Assembly: GCA_964414265.1 (NCBI GenBank)
Contig: CAYPVT010000002.1
Coordinates: forward strand, 1 to 34,855
DNA: 34,855 nt
Source: VMEP01 sp964414265
GTDB lineage: Bacteria; Patescibacteriota; Minisyncoccia; Phycocordibacterales; VMEP01
Direction of reading: 5' to 3'
Below the pieces are notes generated by a model. It ran no database searches and was not told the DNA's origin. It saw only the letters and a program-made list of their open reading frames with translations. The position numbers and the translations under genes are program-made. Positions 16,047 to 22,935 of this stretch are shown in pieces (position 1 is the first letter of the stretch; each line of letters begins with the position of its first letter).

Positions 16047-16475
16047 ATGCATATCGTGTGTAGGTCGGAAGAGGTGAAGTTCTTTGCGAAAGTTGAACGC
16101 CGTCTAGAAAGAGTAATCGACTGTGTCGCCATCGTCACGGTCGTTAGGTCCCAATACGGAATTCACACCGAGGTTGATGTTGTTTTGTATCGCCTCAACC
16201 GGAGAGAAGTCCGTTTCGGAGGTAAAGAGACGTTCGAGTTGGTACGCTTTTTGCCACAGGACAAAGAGTTGGCTTTTAATTTTTTTCCACACGGACCACC
16301 GTTTTTGAATAGCGGTCCGGCATGGAAGGAAACCACCGGCTGGCTTGCCCCCGTGATCGATTCGTACAGAACAATTTATGAACCCGGCTTGGTGATGGTA
16401 GAAGAGTATCCCCAAAAAATACTACCCACACCTTTCAGGCTGAGTGCGTGCCCAGATTCCCGCGTTTTGCGTTGA
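16047..16475 (+). CDS. Hypothetical protein, GC-rich single-gene cassette
   Basis: Unrecognised 142-residue product. AGAGAGGAGCG precedes ATG 16047 at Shine-Dalgarno spacing. The N-terminal half alternates strands and a helix (FFAKVERRLERVIDCVAIVTVV, then TEVDVVLYRLNRREVRFGG), and the C-terminal half is Pro/aromatic-rich (FFPHGPPFLNSGPAWKETTGW). No signal peptide or membrane helix. Composition is GC-richer than the flanking native genes. A strong terminator follows directly, and the next gene has its own ribosome-binding site, so this looks like a separate transcription unit. The opposite-strand frames here lack start signals and appear to be shadows. Confidence 0.6.
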   Translation: MHIVCRSEEVKFFAKVERRLERVIDCVAIVTVVRSQYGIHTEVDVVLYRLNRREVRFGGKETFELVRFLPQDKELAFNFFPHGPPFLNSGPAWKETTGWLAPVIDSYRTIYEPGLVMVEEYPQKILPTPFRLSACPDSRVLR

Positions 16476-16476
16476 A

Positions 16477-16528
16477 GACCCCAATTTTGTTTGCCGAGTT
16501 AATCGGTTAGCGGAGTTGGGGCTTTTTG
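16477..16528 (+). terminator. Terminator, long-stem form
   Basis: CCCCAA (16479-16484) pairs with TTGGGG (16516-16521), with an inner CCGA/TCGG helix, followed by CTTTTTG. It separates two cassette-like genes. Confidence 0.8.
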
Positions 16529-16597
16529 TTTACAACTTTTGTATGTTGTGTTAGTATTTTCACGGGAATGTTCCCATAACGAAAAAGAAGGATAGTG

Positions 16598-17092
16598 ATG
16601 CAAAATCGCACAGTAGTATCAGCACCGGCGGTGCTGGCTTTCGATCTCGAGAAAAAAATCGAGGCGTATCTCAAGTCGCACGAGTGGCACCGGCTGATTC
16701 ATCCGCACTTGGGGGACGATTTCATGGTCACTCTTTGGGGCGACGGAGATGTCGTCGGTGGCCTCGGCAAGGACGGTTTTGTCGAAATCGAGCGCAACAA
16801 GATTCCCGGGAAAAAGAACATTACCCGGGTTGTCGCAACCAAAAAGGCGGTGGAAAACTGCCTGAACGGAAGCATTCGCGTTCGTGCTCTTGAAACACAT
16901 GGTCTCGTCGAAGTGATTCAGGGCTGGTCCCTGATTTCTGTTCCCGACACGGTGAGGGCGAAGGTCATCAACCACCGTACCGGGGAAATCAACGACAAGG
17001 CGAAGCAGTTGAAATTGCGTTTTCCCAGCAAGCCGAACACGGGAAACGGCAGTCGGGCACAAGGTGGTACCTCGATGGAAATCACGGCCTGA
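16598..17092 (+). CDS. Hypothetical protein, GC-rich cassette
   Basis: Unrecognised 164-residue protein. ATG 16598 has AAGGA a few bases upstream; a GTG one codon earlier is less likely. The chain begins with a helical region (LEKKIEAYLKSHEWHRLIHPHLGDD), then strands rich in Gly/Val (FMVTLWGDGDVVGGLGKDGFVEIERNKI), then an AVENCLNGSIRVRALETHGLVEVIQGWSL core and a basic, Gly/Ser-rich tail. Codon use is markedly GC-rich compared with dnaX just downstream. It is probably co-transcribed with the short gene at 17143, because no terminator separates them. A long antisense frame here has no plausible start signal. Confidence 0.6.
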   Translation: MQNRTVVSAPAVLAFDLEKKIEAYLKSHEWHRLIHPHLGDDFMVTLWGDGDVVGGLGKDGFVEIERNKIPGKKNITRVVATKKAVENCLNGSIRVRALETHGLVEVIQGWSLISVPDTVRAKVINHRTGEINDKAKQLKLRFPSKPNTGNGSRAQGGTSMEITA

Positions 17093-17142
17093 TTCGTTCA
17101 CGGCCGAATCATTTTTTCGTTTCATAAACAGAGGAGAAGTAG

Positions 17143-17322
17143 ATGAGCAATGGTTCACTGTCGTCGCGTAGCTTCGCGACTCGTCGTGCGGATTACTTCG
17201 CGCGGAAGGATGAGCAGGAAGGAAAAGTGGAAATGGGTTCCGGTAACGGGACCGAGACCGCTCCGGATAGCGAAGCATCAGTACAAGGTGTGGCGGAGAA
17301 ACATCCGCCCCCACAGCAATAA
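17143..17322 (+). CDS. Small hypothetical protein (59 aa)
   Basis: A short frame with a good ribosome-binding site (CAGAGGAGAAG) before ATG 17143, ending at TAA 17322. The product is polar and low in complexity (starting MSNGSLSSRSFATRRADYFA and ending in HPPPQQ) and probably disordered. It follows the 164-residue gene by 50 bases, and the terminator pair starts right after its stop. An overlapping plus-strand frame from 17150 has no ribosome-binding site and is Arg-rich, so I treat it as a shadow. Function unknown. Confidence 0.6.
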   Translation: MSNGSLSSRSFATRRADYFARKDEQEGKVEMGSGNGTETAPDSEASVQGVAEKHPPPQQ

Positions 17323-17323
17323 C

Positions 17324-17386
17324 CGGCCGTAGGCCGTTACAAGGGTCCGCAAATCGTCAATCGACGAGGAGCGGCCCTTTTTCATT
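17324..17386 (+). terminator. Double-hairpin terminator
   Basis: A first hairpin (CGGCC-GTA-GGCCG, 17324-17336) is followed by a longer one at 17341-17380 (AAGGGTCCGC / GCGGCCCTT with an inner TCGTC/GACGA) and a T run. It closes the two-gene GC-rich unit before dnaX. Confidence 0.85.
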
Positions 17387-17402
17387 TGTCGTGGCGACCT
17401 GA

Positions 17403-17408
17403 TATAAT
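17403..17408 (+). promoter_or_regulatory. -10 box TATAAT for dnaX
   Basis: A perfect TATAAT 19 bases before ATG 17428, implying a leader of about 12 bases. No clear -35 is seen. Confidence 0.5.
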
Positions 17409-17427
17409 AATTTTTAACCAACAGATA

Positions 17428-18498
17428 ATGAAAAATTCTACTGAAAATAAGGCGATGGAAAATGTCGCTTTCTATCGGAAATATCGTCCGCAGAAATTCG
17501 CCGATGTTTTAGGGCAGGAACAAGTTGTCTCTGTTATTGAAAATTCTCTCAAATCAGAAAGCATGGTGCATGCCTATCTTTTTGCGGGCTCGAGGGGCAC
17601 GGGAAAAACATCCGTTGCCAGAATTCTTGCGCGCGAGCTCGGCACCTCCACAAACGACCTATACGAAATAGATGCCGCTTCAAATCGTGGTATTGATGAT
17701 GTCCGCGCGCTAAAAGAATCGGTGCAGTCGCTTCCTTTTGATTCAAAATATAAAGTTTATATCATTGATGAAGTGCATATGCTCACCAAAGAAGCGTTTA
17801 ACGCGCTTTTGAAAACTCTTGAAGAGCCACCTAAATATGTAATTTTTATTTTAGCGACGACCGAAATTGAAAAATTGCCAGAGACCGTGGTGTCGCGTTG
17901 TCAGGTTTTTCAGTTCAAAAAACCATCAATTGAAACATTGCGTGGAGTGATAGAAAAAATCGTTAAATCAGAAGGATATAAAATAGAGAAGTCGGCAGGG
18001 GAATTGATTGCGCTTTTGGGTGAAGGTTCGTTTCGTGATACACAAGGAATACTTCAGAAAATAGTTGGGCTATCAAGCGACAAAGAAATTACCCGCGCAG
18101 AAGTTGAGAAAATAACCGGCGCGCCAAAAACAGAACTCGTCCGTGATTTTATTTCCGCGATTGCGACACATGATTTAGAACGCGGACTTTCTGCAGTGGG
18201 CAACACGGGAAAAGAAAATCGCGATATGAAGGTATATATGAAGCTTGTTTTGCGACAGTTGCGCGCAGCGCTTTTGCTTAAATACGCGCCGGCAGGGGCG
18301 GGGAGTTTGCTTTCGGATTTCGACGAAGACGAAAAGAAATTTTTAAACACGCTCATTAAAGAAAACGGCAAGAATATTACTTCGGGTGTATTAATAGAAC
18401 TGCTCACCGCCTATCAGCTTCTCGACTATTCATATATTCCCGAACTTCCTCTAGAACTTGCCCTCATTAAGATTGTCGGGCAAAATGACGCAAGTTAG
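17428..18498 (+). CDS. dnaX: DNA polymerase III gamma-type clamp-loader subunit
   Basis: AAA+ ATPase of the sliding-clamp loader. Start ATG 17428 gives 356 residues; MENVAFYRKYRP at 17455 is an alternative. Motifs: FYRKYRPQKFADVLGQ, Walker A GSRGTGKT (54-61), Walker B DEVHML (114-119), NALLKTLEEPP, sensor 1 ATTEIEKLP and SRC at 156-158, then sensor 2 and the C-terminal collar (to about 350). Two features stand out. The cysteine zinc module normally between Walker A and the IDAAS segment is missing: LARELGTSTNDLYEIDAAS runs straight on, about 30 residues shorter than E. coli DnaX. There is also no tau-type extension, so only a gamma-length product is made. Confidence 0.95.
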   Translation: MKNSTENKAMENVAFYRKYRPQKFADVLGQEQVVSVIENSLKSESMVHAYLFAGSRGTGKTSVARILARELGTSTNDLYEIDAASNRGIDDVRALKESVQSLPFDSKYKVYIIDEVHMLTKEAFNALLKTLEEPPKYVIFILATTEIEKLPETVVSRCQVFQFKKPSIETLRGVIEKIVKSEGYKIEKSAGELIALLGEGSFRDTQGILQKIVGLSSDKEITRAEVEKITGAPKTELVRDFISAIATHDLERGLSAVGNTGKENRDMKVYMKLVLRQLRAALLLKYAPAGAGSLLSDFDEDEKKFLNTLIKENGKNITSGVLIELLTAYQLLDYSYIPELPLELALIKIVGQNDAS

Positions 18499-18540
18499 TT
18501 TAGTTTCGCTAACAAGCTAATGCCTATAGCTGAATTTATA

Positions 18541-18551
18541 GGGGATCGTCT
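18541..18551 (+). other. tRNA-Gln 5'-end-like fragment in the dnaX-tRNA gap
   Basis: GGGGATCGTCT matches positions 3-13 of tRNA-Gln (18664-18674). The rest of the 163-base gap holds two G runs (18570-18575 and 18585-18592) and a hairpin. It may be a relic of past rearrangement at this tRNA, but 11 bases is weak evidence. Confidence 0.35.
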
Positions 18552-18593
18552 TTGTTTGTGTGTAGCGCTGGGGGGTCGGCGTACGGGGGGGGA

Positions 18594-18621
18594 ATGAAAT
18601 CTGAACTGCTTCAGATTTCAT
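18594..18621. other. 12-bp perfect hairpin
   Basis: Arms ATGAAATCTGAA and TTCAGATTTCAT around CTGC, directly after an eight-G run. No T run follows immediately, so it is not a standard terminator; it may still end the dnaX transcript. Confidence 0.5.
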
Positions 18622-18661
18622 CCGGTTTCTTTAGAAAATTGCCGTTGTTTGTATTTTAAGC

Positions 18662-18732
18662 TGGGGGATCGTCTAACGGTAGGACATGAGCCTTTGAAGC
18701 TCAGTATCTAGGTTCGATTCCTAGTCCCCCAG
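18662..18732 (+). tRNA. tRNA-Gln (UUG)
   Basis: Acceptor arms TGGGGGA/TCCCCCA with discriminator G, D-arm CGTCTAACGGTAGGACA, anticodon stem TGAGC/GCTCA around CTTTGAA (anticodon TTG) and the T-arm CTAGGTTCGATTCCTAG. CCA is not encoded. The anticodon-arm sequence GAGCCTTTGAAG recurs at 18757-18768 and, decayed, at 20310, which marks this gene as an integration site. Confidence 0.95.
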
Positions 18733-18756
18733 CTTAAAACGGAAACAGGCAATAGG

Positions 18757-18768
18757 GAGCCTTTGAAG
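18757..18768 (+). repeat. Repeat of the tRNA-Gln anticodon arm (candidate att site)
   Basis: GAGCCTTTGAAG is identical to 18688-18699 in the tRNA. The 35 bases 18730-18764 also match 20283-20317 at 33 positions. Confidence 0.6.
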
Positions 18769-18797
18769 AGAGAGGAGATTCTAGTCATCAGTTTGTG

Positions 18798-18803
18798 TAT
18801 AAT
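18798..18803 (+). promoter_or_regulatory. -10 box TATAAT before def
   Basis: TATAAT eight bases before ATG 18812; near-leaderless spacing. Confidence 0.5.
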
Positions 18804-18811
18804 TGTCGATT

Positions 18812-19348
18812 ATGGCAATCAAAAAAACATCAGAGATTGGTAGTAAAATAATACGCTCCCAATCAAAAGAAGTTGAAAAAATAATTTCTTTGAGAGTTAA
18901 GAAAATAATAGTTGATCTTGTTGATACCATGAGGCATGTAAATTTGGTCGGTATGGCGGCACCCCAAATTGGAATAGGAAGTAGAATTTTTGTTACTGAA
19001 ATTAGGAAGACAATAACACGAAAAAATATTTCTAAACTTGACCCGCTTAAGGTTTTTATCAACCCCAAAATAACTAAGACCTCAAAGAAACTTGTTGGTG
19101 GATATGAGGGTTGCGGAAGTGTCGCTTCGGGAGGATTATTCGGAATTGTGAGAAGACCAGAAACTGTTTCTGTTCGAGCTTTTAATGAAATAGGTGAAGA
19201 ATTTGAGTTAGAGACCTCTGGGTTGTTAGCAAGAATTATTCAACACGAGATTGACCATCTTGATGGAATTTGTTTTATTGATAAAGTTACAGATACTAAA
19301 AAACTGTTGGGTCGTCAAGAATATATCAAAATGGGAAGAAAAAAGTAG
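18812..19348 (+). CDS. def: Peptide deformylase, atypical motif II
   Basis: Removes the formyl group from the N-terminal Met of new proteins. It has 178 residues from ATG 18812; a TTG three codons earlier overlaps the -10 box and is rejected. All three metal/catalytic motifs are present: GMAAPQIG (47-54, Q52), EGCGS (99-103, metal ligand C101) and QHEIDH (144-149, H145, E146, H149). Motif II normally reads EGCLS; here Leu is Gly and the following SVASGGLFG is unusual, which may alter the substrate pocket. The gene lies directly behind tRNA-Gln, between candidate att repeats, so it may be carried on an integrated segment and may not be the main housekeeping enzyme. Confidence 0.88.
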   Translation: MAIKKTSEIGSKIIRSQSKEVEKIISLRVKKIIVDLVDTMRHVNLVGMAAPQIGIGSRIFVTEIRKTITRKNISKLDPLKVFINPKITKTSKKLVGGYEGCGSVASGGLFGIVRRPETVSVRAFNEIGEEFELETSGLLARIIQHEIDHLDGICFIDKVTDTKKLLGRQEYIKMGRKK

Positions 19349-19414
19349 ACCTGACTTTTTTGGGAAAAGAATCTAACGGGTTTGAGATAGTTTCGGAGTC
19401 CGAGGAGTATCGAT

Positions 19415-20194
19415 ATGGAACAAATTAAAATTAAAAACTCAAATGGTCAAAATATTTCAGCGATAGTTAATTGCTCGACCAAATCATATAATCGCCTCGC
19501 GATTTTGTGTCCCGGGTATTTAGACACCAAAGACTACAAGCACTTAACCACGCTTGCTGAAAGGCTAGTGGAAAAAGGATACGATGTGGTGAGATTCGAT
19601 CCTACCGGCACATGGGAAAGCGAAGGTGATATTTCAGAATACACCACCACCCAATATCTCGCTGACATAAAAAGCATACTCGAGTACATGGTCAATAAAA
19701 ATTTGTATGACTACGTGCTTCTTGGAGGACACAGCCGAGGAGGTCAAGTTTCAATTCTTTTTGCGGCAGAAAACCCTAAAATCAATGCGGTGTTTGGGAT
19801 AATGCCTTCTCAGGGAAAAGTTGAAGAAGAGGATAAGAAAGAATGGAGAGAAGCTGGAGTGCGTCTCTCAAAAAGAGATTTGCCAAATGACCAGAGTAAA
19901 ACAGTTGAATTCAAGGTTCCGTATAGTCATATGCAGGATCGCGAACAATACAATACTCTTGAAGCAGTCAAAACAGTGCGGGCACCAATTGTCTTGGTCG
20001 CTGGAGAGTTAGATGATATCGTCGAACCTGCCGAAGTAAAAGAAATATTTGATGATGCTAACGAACCCAAGAGATTTGTTTTGATTGAAGATATAGGGCA
20101 CGATTATAGACTTAGCGAATCGGAAATTTCCAAAGTAAATAGTAGAATTATAGAGAACCTTTTCCCGCTTACTTCAATTTCGGTAAAGACGTGA
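19415..20194 (+). CDS. Alpha/beta hydrolase
   Basis: Serine hydrolase of unknown substrate, 259 residues. The fold markers are clear: oxyanion-side LCPGYLDTKD (31-40), RFDPTGTWESEG, nucleophile elbow GGHSRGG (S107), acidic residue in VAGELDDIVEP (D200 or D201) and the catalytic His in IGHDY (H229). It most resembles small cytoplasmic esterase/acyl-hydrolase types rather than lipases with lids; there is no signal peptide. GAGGAGT lies at Shine-Dalgarno distance before ATG 19415, unlike many native genes here. It follows def by 66 bases and is inside the tRNA-Gln-bounded segment. Confidence 0.88.
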   Translation: MEQIKIKNSNGQNISAIVNCSTKSYNRLAILCPGYLDTKDYKHLTTLAERLVEKGYDVVRFDPTGTWESEGDISEYTTTQYLADIKSILEYMVNKNLYDYVLLGGHSRGGQVSILFAAENPKINAVFGIMPSQGKVEEEDKKEWREAGVRLSKRDLPNDQSKTVEFKVPYSHMQDREQYNTLEAVKTVRAPIVLVAGELDDIVEPAEVKEIFDDANEPKRFVLIEDIGHDYRLSESEISKVNSRIIENLFPLTSISVKT

Positions 20195-20211
20195 TCATTC
20201 CGAGAAGCGTA

Positions 20212-20283
20212 AAAACGGCAGAATAAAAGTAATCAAAAAAGCCATGTGAGGCTTGATGGGTAAATATACAAGACCGAGGAGCC
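20212..20283 (+). ncRNA. Candidate structured RNA element, copy 1
   Basis: A 72-base stretch matches 25723-25795 at about 60 positions. It can fold as an ATC-(bulge)-AAGCC / GGCTT-GAT hairpin with an outer GGC/GCC. In the other copy almost all stem changes give G-U pairs on the plus strand, so pairing is kept. The remainder of the 20195-20461 gap holds the tRNA-Gln remnant and the upstream region of radC. Confidence 0.45.
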
Positions 20284-20309
20284 AGCCTAAAACGGAAACA
20301 GGCAATAGG

Positions 20310-20353
20310 AAGCCTTTATTATTAAGTATCTAGGTCTGATTCCTAGTCCCTCA
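20310..20353 (+). pseudogene. Decayed tRNA-Gln 3' half (candidate att right end)
   Basis: Reads AGCCTTT, then a degraded stretch, then AGTATCTAGGTCTGATTCCT and AGTCCCTCA, closely matching the anticodon-to-acceptor half of tRNA-Gln at 18689-18731. The 5' half is absent. It is preceded by the same spacer that follows the intact tRNA. This is what displacement of a tRNA 3' end by an integrating element leaves. Confidence 0.7.
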
Positions 20354-20461
20354 TTTTAGTTTTTGAGCTATTTTATGGGGGTTATTCGTGCGTGGAATGA
20401 TAAAGTAGTACTATAAAGCGACAAAGCAGTAGTCTTCGTTTAGCGAATTTTTGAAGTAATT

Positions 20462-21127
20462 ATGATAAAGATTAAGGATATCCCCAAAATAGATAGACCG
20501 AGAGAGAAGTTGGAAAAATATGGCCCAGGAAAATTATCCGATGCTGAACTTTTGGCAATTCTACTTCGAACAGGAACTAAAGATTTAAATGTTTTAAAGT
20601 TATCTCAAAAGATTTTGCAAAAATTTGAAAATGAAAAATTTATTAATATTACAATTGATGAATTGAAAACCATTCATGGATTAGGCTCAGTAAAGGCTTG
20701 TGAAATTATTGCTTGTTTTGAACTTGGAAAACGCATGCTGAAAGATAAAAAAACATCAATTTTACTTTCACCTAAAGATGTTTGGGAACGAACGGAAGAT
20801 ATTCGAGGAAGTAAAAAAGAGCATTTTGTAGTTTTTTATTTAGATAGTAGAAACCAAGAAATACAAAAAGAAGTTATTTCCGTAGGAACTCTTAATGAAA
20901 GTCTTGTCCATTCTCGGGAAGTATTTGAGAGTGCAATCAAAAACAATGCCGCTTCAATTATTTTAGCCCACAATCATCCCTCTGGAGATTTGGAACCATC
21001 ACAAGCTGATATTGAGATAACAAAAAAATTAATTCACGCTGGGAAAATTCTAGATATCAAAGTTATTGACCATATAGTTGTTTCAGGTGGTGCAGGTTGT
21101 TTTAAAAGTATCATTCAAAATATATGA
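20462..21127 (+). CDS. radC: RadC-family JAB/MPN-domain protein
   Basis: UPF0758/RadC protein with 221 residues. An N-terminal helix-hairpin-helix-like region (to about 85, LGSVKACEIIACFELGKR) precedes the JAB metalloprotease-like domain: EHFVVFYLDSRN, VSVGTLNESLVHSREVF-type region, and the zinc site HNHPSGDLEPSQADIEIT (H170, H172, D183). The cellular role of RadC is not settled; the family is frequent in mobile islands. Its stop overlaps the next start (ATGA, 21124-21127), placing it as first gene of the defence operon. AT-rich composition matches its island partners. Confidence 0.93.
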   Translation: MIKIKDIPKIDRPREKLEKYGPGKLSDAELLAILLRTGTKDLNVLKLSQKILQKFENEKFINITIDELKTIHGLGSVKACEIIACFELGKRMLKDKKTSILLSPKDVWERTEDIRGSKKEHFVVFYLDSRNQEIQKEVISVGTLNESLVHSREVFESAIKNNAASIILAHNHPSGDLEPSQADIEITKKLIHAGKILDIKVIDHIVVSGGAGCFKSIIQNI

Positions 21128-22935
21128 ATAAATATAAAACTTTGGTAAAAATTTTGGATGAAATTAGGTTTGAGGCACCATTAGAATATAAGTCATATCG
21201 CCCAGAAGATAATGATTTGGAGAAAATTAACCAAGCAAGATCAAGAGCATTTATCCATCTTTTTCTAAAAGGTAATTTTAATCTTTTAGACTTTAAAGAA
21301 AGAGAGAATTTTGTTACTGACGGAGCAGATGACGGTGGTATCGATGCATATTATATAGATAAGATAAATAAAAAAGTTTATATAATACAATCCAAATTTA
21401 GAACAAATGACAATAACTTCGAAGAAAGAGAGATTACCTTTGAGGAATTATTAAAGATGGATATCACAGAGATTTTAGAAGGGAATGAGTTTGATGCTCA
21501 AGATACTGCTTATTGTTCAAAAATTAAACAGTTACAGAGAGATGTAAATCAAACAGAAGGTATTGCTCGTTATAAAAACATAGTTGTTATCCTTGCAAAT
21601 ATTAAGAACATAACACCGGCCCAGCTTAAAAAACTTACTGGTGGTTTTGATGTGTCTATTTTTAACTATGAACAGGTTTATAAAAAGTTATTATTTCCAA
21701 TTGTTTCTGGTACTTACTACAATAAAGATGAGATACATATTTCTATAAACCTTTTAGGTAAGTCATCAAACGAAAACGTAACTTACAATGTAAAAACAGA
21801 GTACGGTGAATGCGATATTACGGTTCTGTTTGTACCAGTATCAGAAGTAGCGAGAATTGTTTATCAGTTTAAAAATTCGATTCTCAAATATAACCCCAGG
21901 TCTTATTTGGAAATGCAAAACAATACAATTAACCACAATATTTATAATTCTATTGTAGGAAAAACAACAAATGATTTTGCTTTGTTAAATAATGGAATTA
22001 CTCTTTTATCTAGTGAAACAAATATTAATAATAAAGTTGGAAAGAAAGACGAAGCCCAACTTATAGTTATGAATCCACAAATAATTAATGGTGGGCAAAC
22101 ATCTTACACACTAAGTCGTATATATGAAGAGATATTGAACAATAAAGAATCTGAAGACGTTTTTAAAAATAAAGAAGTTCTTCTTAAAATTATAACACTG
22201 AGTGATTTGTCAGAAGAAATAGACTCTGAACAGCACAAACTTATTGAGTCAATCTCTAAATCGACCAATAACCAGTCTCTAGTTAAAGAAGCTGACCGAA
22301 GATCAAATGACGGGGTGCAGTTGGTTCTTCAAGAAGAAATTTATAATACTTATGGTTTATATTACGAAAGAAAGAAGGGGGAATTTGCCGATGGTGTAAA
22401 AAATAATTATTTACACAGAAGTGAGATTATTGATAGGGTTGAGTTTATAAGATTTGCACTTGCTTCCAAGTTTCCGGTTATGGTAAATAACCAGAATCCA
22501 AAAAATATTTCCGAAAATAAAATGTTTGAAGAGAAGTTTTTTGTGAGTGTTTTAGGTGATGGTTCTAATTATAAACATATAATGTATGTTTATTTTGCGT
22601 ATCAAGATTTAAAAATTATTAAACAAGGGGAGGCTCAAGATAAAAAAGATAGATTTGCAACTTCAAAATACGGAAGAGCGCTTAGATATGGAGATATTGC
22701 GGTAGTAATGATTTGTAAGTATAAATTTTACGAAGATAATTTTAATATAGAAAATATAAAAAGTCAGGTCTTAAATGTATTAAAAGAATGGTTAAAATTT
22801 GAAGAGTATGCTTTTAGTTTAAAAACAAACTCGGAATACTTTAATGAAGCAATTGGTGAAGCAAACTATTATGGCTATTATAAGGGTTCAACAATAATGA
22901 AAGACCTATATAAGTATTTTATTAAAAATGACTAA
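21124..22935 (+). CDS. AIPR (abortive-infection phage-resistance) protein with nuclease-like N-terminus
   Basis: Large protein of 603 residues. The AIPR family core is visible: NPRSYLEMQNNTINHNI (about 257-273), FALLNNGITLLSS (285-297) and VMNPQIINGGQTSYTLSRI (315-333), and later SISKSTNNQSLV. The N-terminal part has a pattern like PD-(D/E)XK nucleases: GADDGGIDAYYID (D74) then VYIIQSKF (Q89, K91). AIPR proteins were named from phage-resistance loci, and this one sits between radC and a restriction endonuclease, overlapping the first by four bases and the second by eight, so they are co-translated. It may be an effector or accessory nuclease of the restriction module. The biochemical activity is inference. 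Confidence 0.85.
   Translation: MNKYKTLVKILDEIRFEAPLEYKSYRPEDNDLEKINQARSRAFIHLFLKGNFNLLDFKERENFVTDGADDGGIDAYYIDKINKKVYIIQSKFRTNDNNFEEREITFEELLKMDITEILEGNEFDAQDTAYCSKIKQLQRDVNQTEGIARYKNIVVILANIKNITPAQLKKLTGGFDVSIFNYEQVYKKLLFPIVSGTYYNKDEIHISINLLGKSSNENVTYNVKTEYGECDITVLFVPVSEVARIVYQFKNSILKYNPRSYLEMQNNTINHNIYNSIVGKTTNDFALLNNGITLLSSETNINNKVGKKDEAQLIVMNPQIINGGQTSYTLSRIYEEILNNKESEDVFKNKEVLLKIITLSDLSEEIDSEQHKLIESISKSTNNQSLVKEADRRSNDGVQLVLQEEIYNTYGLYYERKKGEFADGVKNNYLHRSEIIDRVEFIRFALASKFPVMVNNQNPKNISENKMFEEKFFVSVLGDGSNYKHIMYVYFAYQDLKIIKQGEAQDKKDRFATSKYGRALRYGDIAVVMICKYKFYEDNFNIENIKSQVLNVLKEWLKFEEYAFSLKTNSEYFNEAIGEANYYGYYKGSTIMKDLYKYFIKND

Noticed and set aside
16619..17314. 231-codon minus-strand frame
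   Set aside because: It is antisense to two genes with good ribosome-binding sites and lacks any start signal; open because the plus-strand genes are GC-rich.
17150..17332. 60-codon plus-strand Arg-rich frame
   Set aside because: Overlaps the 59-codon frame at 17143 that has a Shine-Dalgarno site; no site of its own.
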